Shown here one piece after another: positions 50,784 through 58,500 of a stretch of 64,000 nt of DNA. Source of the DNA: Bifidobacterium sp. N4G05 (GTDB lineage: Bacteria > Actinomycetota > Actinomycetes > Actinomycetales > Bifidobacteriaceae); NCBI RefSeq assembly GCF_002742445.1, contig NZ_NJNQ01000006.1:1-64000 (forward strand), written 5' to 3'. Made by a program: the position numbers and the translations under genes. The notes beneath the pieces are model-generated. The model had not been told where the DNA came from. It ran no database searches and saw only the letters and a program-made list of their open reading frames with translations. Numbering within the stretch: position 1 is the stretch's first letter; every line of letters begins with the position of its first letter.

Positions 50784-53369
50784 TCACGCGGATTCGCCGC
50801 GATCGAAAAGCACGGTGAGCGCCCACAGAATGCTGACCACGTCGATCACCTCCTGCATGAATGCGCCAACAACCACGGGAATCAGGTTGAATGCGGCTGC
50901 AACCATGCCGATGATGGCGAGGCCGAGACCGATCAACACCGCCTGAAGCATCACGTTTTTCGTACGGCGTGCGATGGCGATGGCACGCGGCACAGAGGCG
51001 ATGTCATCATTCATGATGACCACTTGCGCGGATTCGGAAGCTGCGGTGGACGTGCCGTCGGTCATGGCCATGCCGATGTCGGCAACTGCAAGTACAGGGG
51101 CATCGTTGACGCCGTCGCCGACCATCATGGTAACTTGGCGATTCCTGGATTTGCCAGTTATACGCCGCATGATGCGGGCGGGCATGGACTGGTTTTGATG
51201 CGTGGACTCGGTGGCGTTCTTAACAGCGGCAACCTTATCTTCAGGGAACAGCTCGGATTGCACGTCATCGATACCGACCTCGTTTGCGATGATGCGGGCG
51301 GATGCGGCCTTGTCGCCGGTAAGCATGGACAGTTCCTTGATGCCGAGCTCATGCAGACGGGCCAAGGAACGTTTCGTATTCGCACGGGGCACGTCGCGAA
51401 GCACGATGCGGGCGGCCAGTTTGCCGTCGATCGCCACGTATGCGGCCATTTCGTCAGGCGCGAGCGGGGCAAACAGCGAGCCGACGGTTTCAGGCTTGCG
51501 GGCGGATGCAGTCTGCGCGGCTGCGACGGACACGGATGGGGCTACAACCGTAGACCGTCCCTCGCCAGACACTCCACCTCGCGTTCCAAGAGTGTCCGAT
51601 TCTGGAGAATCGGACACATACGCACGCATTTCAGTCCTTTGGATGTCCGTTTCTGGAGAATCGGACATCCTTGCGTACATTTCACCCGTCTGGTTGTCCG
51701 ATTCTGGAGAATCGGACACGTGATACGTTGCATTCGGCATATGCAACACCGGCATGAATCCGGATTCGTCGGCCGTCGCATACGCAAAACGCCCCACACG
51801 CACCCGGTGCCCGTTCACTTCGCCGGAAACACCTTTACCTGAATCCTCCACAATGTTCTTCACCACCGGATAGTCGCGCCCATGCCCAGGCAAATCACGC
51901 TCAGCGCATAACCGCTGCCCCGACGCATATCGCGCATACAAGTCGTCCATAGCCTTGCGCCCGGCCGCCGCAATGCCTTTCGACAGAATATGCACCGAGT
52001 AACTTTCCACCACACCGGCCATCATGAGAATATGGTCTTCATTGAACGGCGAACTCGTTCCGAACGGTTTCTCCACGCGCACGACCTGCGGTTGCTTGAC
52101 GGTAAGCGTGCCGGTTTTATCGAAGAAAATATGCGATACGCGGCCTAGATTTTCCAACACGTCCTGTGCTTTAATCAGGATTCCCGCTTTGGCAAGGCGC
52201 CCTGTTCCAGCTACATACGCAACCGGCGCGGCAATCAGCAGCGGGCAAGGAGTGGCGAGAACCAGCACCTGTGCAAATCGCAGCGGCAGTCCGGAAACCG
52301 CCCATGCAATCCCAGCAATCGCAAGCGAAAGCACGGTAAACGGCACTGCAAGCATATCCGCGGTCTTCACGACAGCGGGGCGCGACTCCTGCGCCGACGA
52401 AACCAGCTCGAGAATCTTCTGATACTGCGAATCCTGCGCAAGTTGCGTGGCACGCATGGTCAACGTGGTCGAGCCATTGACTGCGCCAGACATCACGCGA
52501 GCGCCCGCATACACTTCACGCGGCACAGGCTCGCCGTTGATGTTGCTTAGGTCCAGCGTGGCCACACCCGACAGCAGCTCGCCGTCGACAGGCACCGTTT
52601 CGCCAGGCAGCACCAGAATCACGTCGCCAAGCCGCACCTGATCGACGGGGACCGTTTCGAAGCGCTCTCCAGCCGCATCATACGTTTGCGAAGCACCTTT
52701 TGTGTCCGATTCTGCAGAATCGGACATGTGCAGTCTCACTTCGCCACCATTTTTGTCCGATTCTGGAGATTCGGACACATAAGCATGCTTTTCACCGTCT
52801 TGGTTGTCCGTTTCTGCAGAATCGGACATTCTGACGGCACGGAATCCGTCGGCTGTCACGTCGGCCGTATGCTCGCTGCCCGTAGCATGCACATGCCCGC
52901 GCACTCCCGGCAGCGCAACCACGTGCGCGGTTCGGGGTGCCGCGTCAATCAGCGCGGTCAGGTTGCTTTCGGCCTTCGACTGCGCGAATTCCTCGATCGC
53001 CTCGCCGGATGAGATCATCAGCACCACGGCCCAAGCGGCCCAATATTCCTGCACTGCAACCGTCGACGCAATCGCAACGACCGCCAGCAGATCGACGCCA
53101 ACATGGCCGTTCCGTAGATCGTCGATCATGCCACGCACCGTCACCACAATCGTGTAAGCGACCAGCGCGATCACTATCCACTGCCCAACACCCGGATTAA
53201 ACGCGTTCAGCCAACCGAAGCCAGCATGCAAATCGTGAGAAGCCCACGCGGCCTCGCCCCATGGCCTCCACTCCCCCAGCAATGTCAACGGAATCGCGGC
53301 CAGAATGGTGATCGGCAGTAACGGAACCTGCTTGCACAGTCGCCAGCAAATATCGATGATTCTACGCAT
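50784..53369 (-). CDS. Heavy-metal P1B-type ATPase with inserted SDSxESD repeats
   Basis: An 861-residue metal-exporting ATPase. Helices at residues ~10-130, an actuator domain with LSNINGEPVPREV, the ion-site helix VLATPCPLLIAAPVAYVAG, the phosphorylation loop FFDKTGTLTVKQP, and the hinge MVGDGVNDAPVLAVADIGMAM are all present. The membrane motif is TPCP rather than CPC or SPC, so metal choice is unclear. There is no N-terminal metal-binding domain. Three SDSxESD-type units lie between the membrane helices and the actuator domain, and three lie in the nucleotide-binding domain; both places tolerate loops. AAGGAG precedes the ATG. Confidence 0.88.
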   Translation of the reverse strand: MRRIIDICWRLCKQVPLLPITILAAIPLTLLGEWRPWGEAAWASHDLHAGFGWLNAFNPGVGQWIVIALVAYTIVVTVRGMIDDLRNGHVGVDLLAVVAIASTVAVQEYWAAWAVVLMISSGEAIEEFAQSKAESNLTALIDAAPRTAHVVALPGVRGHVHATGSEHTADVTADGFRAVRMSDSAETDNQDGEKHAYVSESPESDKNGGEVRLHMSDSAESDTKGASQTYDAAGERFETVPVDQVRLGDVILVLPGETVPVDGELLSGVATLDLSNINGEPVPREVYAGARVMSGAVNGSTTLTMRATQLAQDSQYQKILELVSSAQESRPAVVKTADMLAVPFTVLSLAIAGIAWAVSGLPLRFAQVLVLATPCPLLIAAPVAYVAGTGRLAKAGILIKAQDVLENLGRVSHIFFDKTGTLTVKQPQVVRVEKPFGTSSPFNEDHILMMAGVVESYSVHILSKGIAAAGRKAMDDLYARYASGQRLCAERDLPGHGRDYPVVKNIVEDSGKGVSGEVNGHRVRVGRFAYATADESGFMPVLHMPNATYHVSDSPESDNQTGEMYARMSDSPETDIQRTEMRAYVSDSPESDTLGTRGGVSGEGRSTVVAPSVSVAAAQTASARKPETVGSLFAPLAPDEMAAYVAIDGKLAARIVLRDVPRANTKRSLARLHELGIKELSMLTGDKAASARIIANEVGIDDVQSELFPEDKVAAVKNATESTHQNQSMPARIMRRITGKSRNRQVTMMVGDGVNDAPVLAVADIGMAMTDGTSTAASESAQVVIMNDDIASVPRAIAIARRTKNVMLQAVLIGLGLAIIGMVAAAFNLIPVVVGAFMQEVIDVVSILWALTVLFDRGESA
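51593..51718. repeat. Palindrome array, 3 copies, in the ATPase nucleotide domain
   Basis: Copies start at 51593, 51644 and 51695, exactly 51 bp apart, all with centre GG. Read in frame on the minus strand as SDSPESD, SDSPETD and SDSPESD. Confidence 0.92.
52703..52828. repeat. Palindrome array, 3 copies, before the ATPase actuator domain
   Basis: Copies start at 52703, 52754 and 52805, exactly 51 bp apart. Read in frame on the minus strand as SDSAETD, SESPESD and SDSAESD. Confidence 0.92.
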
Positions 53370-53513
53370 GAGAATCTCCTTACGCTCGTATCGGACGCCT
53401 TGTTAACCCATCGGCGCCTCGCCCGCGCGAGCCATCGATACACGGCGTAAAAAGATATTTCCAGCGTAGCAAACATTTGCGATTTTCGTGTCGTAATTGC
53501 CAAAAAAATAGAA

Positions 53514-53549
53514 AAGCAGGACTGTATGATTGTTCGCACAGTCCTGCTT
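53514..53549 (-). terminator. Strong terminator downstream of the HtrA gene
   Basis: AAGCAGGACTGT and ACAGTCCTGCTT form a perfect 12-bp stem; on the minus strand it is followed by TTCTATTTTTTTGG. It lies ~200 bp after the HtrA stop. No gene is visible in 53370-53747. Confidence 0.85.
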
Positions 53550-53747
53550 CTGCTTTTAACTTTTATTGGTTTTCGTTGGTTTTCCGCGGTTTTACCGTTC
53601 TCGCGATGACGTTCACAAGACGTTCTTGCGATTAAGCAACTCCAGTTACGTCTTCGCCGTCAGCCTATCGGGTGGTCGCCACCTGTATTGCAGCCCGCCG
53701 TAGCCGACCGCAACCATCCACGGCCAACCGCGGCGGTCTGTCGCGCT

Positions 53748-55751
53748 TTACCACAGACCGAACGGGTCGAACAGGCCGCCTCCGTCACCGTAGCCGTTGC
53801 TACCATTGCCGTCGCTCTGTCCATTTCCGTTGCCGCTATTACCGCCGTTACCGTCGTTACCGTTACCGTAACCGTTGCCATTGCCGTTCTGGCTCTGGCC
53901 ATCATTGCCGTTGTTCTGCTGGTTCCGGTTGTTGGAGGAGTTCGTCTGGGATTCCTCCTGGTCGAGCGTCACGTCAAGCTCCATGGTGTTGCCGTCGCGC
54001 ACGACCGTCAATGTCACCTTGTCGTTCATGGCGGAGGCGCGCACGTAGCCGAGCAGCGAATAGTTGTTGTTCACCGCCTTGCCGTTGAACGCCACGATGG
54101 AGTCGCCGGCCTTCACTCCGGCCTTGGCTGCCGGGCTGTTGTCGACCACGGACTGCACCTGCGTGCAACCGCGGGTCACGCCGTCCGCCTCGACCGTGGA
54201 GCTCTTGATGGTGACGCCGAGCGCCACATGCTGCACGGTGCCGTTGTCGATGATTTCGTTGGCCACGCGCTTTACCAGGTTCGACGGAATGGCGAAGCCG
54301 ATGCCGATGGATCCGGCTGTGCCGGAAGACGTTGTGGTGGATGCGATGGATGAGTTGATGCCAATCACCTGGCCGGCCGCATTGAAGGTCGGACCGCCGG
54401 AATTACCTGGGTTGACGGCCGCGTCAATCTGCACGGCGTTGGTGACGATGTCGTTGTTGTTGTCATCGGACACGGTCACCGGGCGGTTGAGCGCGGAAAC
54501 GATGCCGACGGTTGCGGTGTCATCGTAGCCGAGCGGATTGCCGATGGCCATCACGGATTCACCCACGGCAAGATTGTCGGAATCGGCAAATTCTGCGGCT
54601 TTCAGATTGCTCGGAGGATTGTCGAGTTTGATTACGGCCAGATCGGTGGTGGTGTCGGTGCCGACGATTTGCGCTGAGTAGATGGTGCCGTTGGCGAGCG
54701 TCACTTGAATCTGCTTCGCACCGGAAATCACATGGTTGTTGGTGACGATGTAGCCTTTGTCGCTAATGATTGCGCCGGAGCCTTTGGCGCTGCCGTCGCT
54801 GGTTGCCACGTCAATGGACACCACAGAATCGGACACTTCCTTCGCCACCGCACTCCAGTCCGCGGCCTCGCCGGATTTGGCTTTAGCCGAACCGGATCCG
54901 GACGTGTTGGACTTCACGTTGGTCAGTGAGCTGGAGGTGGGTACGGTCACCCATCCATTGGTGATTGCCACGTAGCCGACGCCGAGGCAGAGGACCGCGG
55001 AAACAAGCGCCGCCACCACGCCGGTCATCACATGCCCGGTCACGCCGGAAGCGGACTTCGGCTTGGCTGCAGCGCCATTCTGCTGCGGGGCACCGAACGG
55101 ATTACCGTTATTCGGATTCCCAAACGGATTACCGTTATTCAGATTATTCGGCCCGGCCGGTGGCACGTTGGCACCGGCTTGCGCCGTGGGCTTCATGAAC
55201 GGATTGCCGTTATTCGATTGCGTGTTCTGCTGATCGTTCTGCTGATTTCCACCCACATACGGATTTCCGAAGAAAGGATTGCGAGGCCGCTGCGGCTGCT
55301 GCGGAGCCTGCCCGTATGTGCCATATTGCGGCTGCGGAGGCATGTTCGGCGCGTCACTCGCCGTACCGTTCGCGGCTGCGGCGCCATTAGCCGGCTGCGT
55401 CGGCACGGGACCGTACGCACCATATTCCGGTGCCGGACGGTACTGCTGAGACGGCGCATCCTGCGCGGAACCGCCAACCACGGTACGCTCGCCCACTGCG
55501 GAAGCATAATCCGGAGTATCGCCCGCCGCAGCCGCGGATTCCGCCGAAGCGTCATCGTTCGCAACAGGCATGGCGGCCGTCGGCTGATCCTCAATACCGC
55601 CCTGCACGTCAATCGGTTCGGTGGCCGACTCTGCGGCATACGGCTCGCCTGCGTAAGTTTGCGTCTGTTCCGCATCAACCGGCGGCATCGGCACGGTCTG
55701 CTGTTCGTCATTCTGCGGCTGCACGGCGTTCTGGTCGTTCTCTTCAGCCAT
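53748..55751 (-). CDS. HtrA/DegP-type serine protease with PDZ domain
   Basis: A 667-residue membrane-anchored protease for envelope protein quality control. A ~220-residue cytoplasmic N-terminus is rich in Gln, Asn and Pro with repeated NPFG/NGNPF motifs. One helix (VMTGVVAALVSAVLCLGVGYVAI) follows. The trypsin-like domain shows VTNNHVISGA (His), TDLAVIKLDN (Asp) and NPGNSGGPTFN (Ser). A PDZ domain follows (AAKAGVKAGDSIVAFNGKAV). The end is a Gly/Asn-rich tail of ~55 residues closing FDPFGLW. AAGGAGCGAAA precedes the ATG. Confidence 0.92.
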   Translation of the reverse strand: MAEENDQNAVQPQNDEQQTVPMPPVDAEQTQTYAGEPYAAESATEPIDVQGGIEDQPTAAMPVANDDASAESAAAAGDTPDYASAVGERTVVGGSAQDAPSQQYRPAPEYGAYGPVPTQPANGAAAANGTASDAPNMPPQPQYGTYGQAPQQPQRPRNPFFGNPYVGGNQQNDQQNTQSNNGNPFMKPTAQAGANVPPAGPNNLNNGNPFGNPNNGNPFGAPQQNGAAAKPKSASGVTGHVMTGVVAALVSAVLCLGVGYVAITNGWVTVPTSSSLTNVKSNTSGSGSAKAKSGEAADWSAVAKEVSDSVVSIDVATSDGSAKGSGAIISDKGYIVTNNHVISGAKQIQVTLANGTIYSAQIVGTDTTTDLAVIKLDNPPSNLKAAEFADSDNLAVGESVMAIGNPLGYDDTATVGIVSALNRPVTVSDDNNNDIVTNAVQIDAAVNPGNSGGPTFNAAGQVIGINSSIASTTTSSGTAGSIGIGFAIPSNLVKRVANEIIDNGTVQHVALGVTIKSSTVEADGVTRGCTQVQSVVDNSPAAKAGVKAGDSIVAFNGKAVNNNYSLLGYVRASAMNDKVTLTVVRDGNTMELDVTLDQEESQTNSSNNRNQQNNGNDGQSQNGNGNGYGNGNDGNGGNSGNGNGQSDGNGSNGYGDGGGLFDPFGLW

Positions 55752-56012
55752 TTTCGCTCCTTATTCGTCTCGCGGCATTTCACAAATCAGCAATCGTGCC
55801 GCTCGAACTGCTATCTACGAGTAAAGATACTCGCTCTGGAAGTTTCCTGAATGTTTGTTGAAAGTAGCAACCAAATACGTTCAACATCACCATTGAATCT
55901 GAAAATCGCACCAAAATACTATCGGCACCTTCATCGCACTTTCCACATCTTCCTTGTTTTCATTTCACCGATCGCATTCTTTGCAGCACTTTCAAGAATC
56001 GCCGCTATCGCA

Positions 56013-56025
56013 TAAAATATTCCGC
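56013..56025 (+). promoter_or_regulatory. Leaderless -10 box of tgt
   Basis: TAAAAT (56013-56018) lies seven bases before the ATG at 56026 with no ribosome site between, the same layout as at 109 and 40147. Confidence 0.55.
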
Positions 56026-57393
56026 ATGACAAGCCTTACCGAATCATCTACCGACACAGCGCAAGACACGCAAAACGCGGCAGCCGCAGTGTCCGAAAAT
56101 CTCATCGAACATCCGCGTGGAGCGGAACCAGGCAAGCCGGGCCGCCGCGACGCCTTCTATTTCGAGCAAAAAACCCGCCTTCCCGACGCGGCCGACGGCA
56201 AGGGACGCGGCGGCGCACGATACGGCCGCACCGGCACCATTCATACCCCCCACGGCGATATTCACACTCCGGCGTTCGTGCCCGTGGCCACGCAGGCCGC
56301 GATGAAAGCCGTACTGCCCGAAACCATGAAGGACCTCGGCGCGCAATGCCTGCTGTCCAACGCGTTTCACCTGTATGAACGCCCCGGCGAGCAAGTGCTC
56401 GACGAAGCCGGCGGCCTTGCCAAATTTATGAACTGGAACGGTCCGACCTTCACCGATTCCGGCGGTTTCCAAGTGCTTTCGCTCGGCGCGGGCTTCAAGA
56501 AAACCCTCGCCATGGACGTGACCGGCATGAAATCAGACGACGTGATCGCCGAAGGCAAGGAGCGTCTCGCGTTCGTAGACGAGGACGGCGTAACGTTCAA
56601 ATCGCCGCTCAACGGCTCACTGCACCGTTTTTCCGCCGAAATTTCAATGGGAATCCAGCATAAGATCGGCGCCGACATCATGTTCGCGTTCGACGAGCTG
56701 ACTACACTGATGAACACGCGCGGCTACCAGGAGCGTTCCGTGGAACGCACCTACCGTTGGGCGCAGCGTTGCGTTGCCGAGCATAAGAGGCTTACCGAAG
56801 AGCGCGTCGGCAAGCCGTATCAGGCACTGTATGGCGTGGTGCAGGGCGCGAATTATGAGGATTTGCGCAGGCATGCGGCCGAACAGATCGCTTCGTTGGA
56901 CTTCGACGGCGTCGGTATCGGCGGTGCGATCGAAAAACGCATTATCGGCGACACTTGCGCTTGGATTTGCGATGCGATGCCGGAAAGCCGACCGCGCCAC
57001 GTGCTCGGCATCGCCGCGGTCGACGATATTTTCGCATGTGTCGAGAATGGCGGAGATACGTTCGATTGCGTCGCACCGGCGCGTTGTGGCCGAAATGGCG
57101 CGATTTTCACGCGCGACGGACGTTACAACATCAAGCGCGCGCAATTCAAGCATGATTTTGGACCACTTGAAGAGGGCTGCGATTGCTACACATGCACGCA
57201 TTATTCGCGCGCTTACGTGGATCATGCGTTGCGTGCCCGCGAATTCAACGGTTTCACATTGGCGACGATCCACAACGAGCATTTCTTCGTGAAGCTGCTG
57301 GACGACATTCGCGCGTCGATCGACGGCGGCTATTTCGACGAATTCCGCGACGAAGCCTTGGCCCGCTTCTACGCCAACGGTTCCCGCGGCTAA
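56026..57393 (+). CDS. tgt: tRNA-guanine transglycosylase
   Basis: A 455-residue enzyme that swaps guanine 34 of GUN-anticodon tRNAs for a queuine-type base. GRTGTIHTPHGDIHTPAFVPVATQAAMKAV opens the barrel. TDSGGFQVLSL holds the active-site Asp, FAFDELTT holds the nucleophile Asp region, and CDCYTCTHYSRAYVDHAL holds three of the zinc ligands. A ~60-residue polar N-terminal extension (ESSTDTAQDTQNAAAAVSEN) precedes the domain. No other queuosine genes are in the window, so it may use salvaged queuine. A good terminator follows. Confidence 0.94.
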   Translation: MTSLTESSTDTAQDTQNAAAAVSENLIEHPRGAEPGKPGRRDAFYFEQKTRLPDAADGKGRGGARYGRTGTIHTPHGDIHTPAFVPVATQAAMKAVLPETMKDLGAQCLLSNAFHLYERPGEQVLDEAGGLAKFMNWNGPTFTDSGGFQVLSLGAGFKKTLAMDVTGMKSDDVIAEGKERLAFVDEDGVTFKSPLNGSLHRFSAEISMGIQHKIGADIMFAFDELTTLMNTRGYQERSVERTYRWAQRCVAEHKRLTEERVGKPYQALYGVVQGANYEDLRRHAAEQIASLDFDGVGIGGAIEKRIIGDTCAWICDAMPESRPRHVLGIAAVDDIFACVENGGDTFDCVAPARCGRNGAIFTRDGRYNIKRAQFKHDFGPLEEGCDCYTCTHYSRAYVDHALRAREFNGFTLATIHNEHFFVKLLDDIRASIDGGYFDEFRDEALARFYANGSRG

Positions 57394-57453
57394 TGCATTT
57401 CACGTGGGCTTTCCGCCCAAACGAATGCTGAGCCACACTTCCGCGTTCCAAGG

Positions 57454-57486
57454 CGCCGACGAACAGACCCGTCGGCGTCTTTTTTC
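57454..57486 (+). terminator. Terminator of tgt
   Basis: GCGCCGACG and CGTCGGCGTC stem with AACAGACC loop, followed by TTTTTTC. It lies ~60 bp after the stop codon. Confidence 0.88.
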
Positions 57487-57545
57487 ATGTGTTCCGCGCA
57501 TGTCATGCATACACCCATCCGTCTCACCCCATCCACCACCCCATG

Positions 57546-57671
57546 TGTCCGTTTCTCCAGAATCAGACATCTAATGCCCATACCGCCCCTCCCGGTTGTC
57601 CGATTCTGGAGAATCGGACAAGCAAGCGCCCTAAAACATTCGTCGAATGTCCGAAACGTCAGAATCGGACG
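57546..57671. repeat. Palindrome array, 3 copies, 51-bp period
   Basis: Copies start at 57546, 57597 and 57648. The third has decayed at its centre (CCGAAACGTCAGAATCGG), yet still sits exactly 51 bp from its neighbour. Confidence 0.9.
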
Positions 57672-57675
57672 AGCC

Positions 57676-57812
57676 GTGTCGCGCCGCTTGAATTTTCCTA
57701 CGGAAAATGGCGGAATTTAAGGATGGCTCCGTCGTACGGAAGCTCCCAGAGCTTCCTCCCTCCTCGCGTCGCGCCGCTTGAATTTTCCTACGGAAAATGG
57801 CGGCGCGACACG
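57676..57812. repeat. Direct repeats framed by inverted ends
   Basis: A 36-bp sequence opening GTCGCGCCGCTTGAATTTTC occurs at 57678-57713 and identically at 57768-57803. Each copy is an imperfect palindrome (ATTTTCC-TAC-GGAAAAT). GTGTCGCGCCGC at the left edge is inverted as GCGGCGCGACAC at the right edge. Between the copies lies a hairpin GGAAGCT-CCCAG-AGCTTCC. It may be a small non-autonomous mobile element or a structured RNA. Confidence 0.75.
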
Positions 57813-57858
57813 CCGATTTGAGGTTGTGTGGGTTTTGGTGTAGATTAACTCACTGTCT

Positions 57859-57944
57859 GCGAGCGTGGCGGAATGGTAGACGCGCTGTCTTCAGGTGGCA
57901 GTGAGTGTATGCTCGTGGGGGTTCAACTCCCCCCGCTCGCACCA
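57859..57944 (+). tRNA. tRNA-Leu (CAG)
   Basis: Acceptor stem GCGAGCG/CGCTCGC, D-arm TGGCGGAATGGTAGACGC, anticodon stem CTGTC/GGCAG with loop TTCAGGT (anticodon CAG, reading CTG), a long variable arm typical of class II tRNA, T-arm GGGGGTTCAACTCCCCC, and an encoded ACCA end. Confidence 0.94.
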
Positions 57945-57950
57945 TGATGA

Positions 57951-57979
57951 AAGGCCGGAGCCGAAAGGTTCCGGCCTTT
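57951..57979 (+). terminator. Terminator of tRNA-Leu
   Basis: AAGGCCGGAGCC and GGTTCCGGCCTT stem with a GAAA-type loop, followed by TTCG. It begins seven bases after the tRNA end. Confidence 0.85.
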
Positions 57980-58041
57980 TCGTTTCCCAAGTGGCAGTAG
58001 GGCTCAGCGGCTCCCAACATTTCCGGCAGGAATGCTCCAGG

Positions 58042-58233
58042 ATGCCGAATCCCTTTCATCTGTCATTGGTTGTTTCGGCGGATTGCACGGAGTACGGACT
58101 CGCCGGTGAGGAGTTCACCGTCAATGCCGCCGGGCAGAGCTACATCAGCTACGCGGATTACGCGATCGCCGTGGTGGATGAGGCCGAGCAGGCCGCGCAC
58201 GTGGGCGAGCGCATCTCCGTGTACGCCAAGTAG
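58042..58233 (+). pseudogene. C-terminal fragment of an NAD(P)-binding reductase
   Basis: A 63-codon frame whose text (GLAGEEFTVNAAGQSYISYADYAIAVVDEAEQ, then HVGERISV) matches the last ~45 residues of NAD(P)H-binding SDR/YwnB-like proteins, where a GG-D-L...G-S-IS-EDYA-A-VDE pattern is usual. The N-terminal Rossmann part, ~150 residues, is absent. It begins ~60 bp after the tRNA-Leu terminator and lacks a convincing ribosome site. It may be the scar of an insertion or deletion next to the tRNA. Confidence 0.65.
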
Positions 58234-58257
58234 TACTTCCTTCTCTTGTGCCGTGCA

Positions 58258-58485
58258 TGTCTGATTCTGCAGAATCGGTCATCCACGGCACATTTTTTAT
58301 GCCCTGAATGTCCGATTCTGGAGAAACGGACATTCAGACTAGGCCAAACACTCTACAGTTGTCCGATTCTCCAGAAAAGGACAACTGTGGCGCAATTTTA
58401 CCCGTTTAGTTGTCCGTTTCTGGTGAATCAGACAACTAAGGTATGGGTTTTACGTTCTGGTTGTCCGATTCTGCAGAATCGGACA
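58258..58485. repeat. Palindrome array, 5 copies, exact 51-bp period
   Basis: Starts at 58258, 58309, 58360, 58411 and 58462. Flanks differ between copies but are complementary within each: CTGAAT/ATTCAG at the second, ACAGTTG/CAACTGT at the third, TTAGTTG/CAACTAA at the fourth. It lies in a convergent gap before the EamA gene stop. Confidence 0.94.
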
Positions 58486-58500
58486 GTTTGTGGAGAATGG

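Noticed and set aside
54825-54835. A palindrome half-site AGAATCGGACA inside the HtrA gene
   Set aside because: The left arm is missing and the encoded SDSVVS fits the usual start of an HtrA protease domain, so it is probably chance.
57859-58233. Integrated phage or genomic island at tRNA-Leu
   Set aside because: No integrase, phage genes or duplicated tRNA end are visible; only a reductase fragment and repeats follow.
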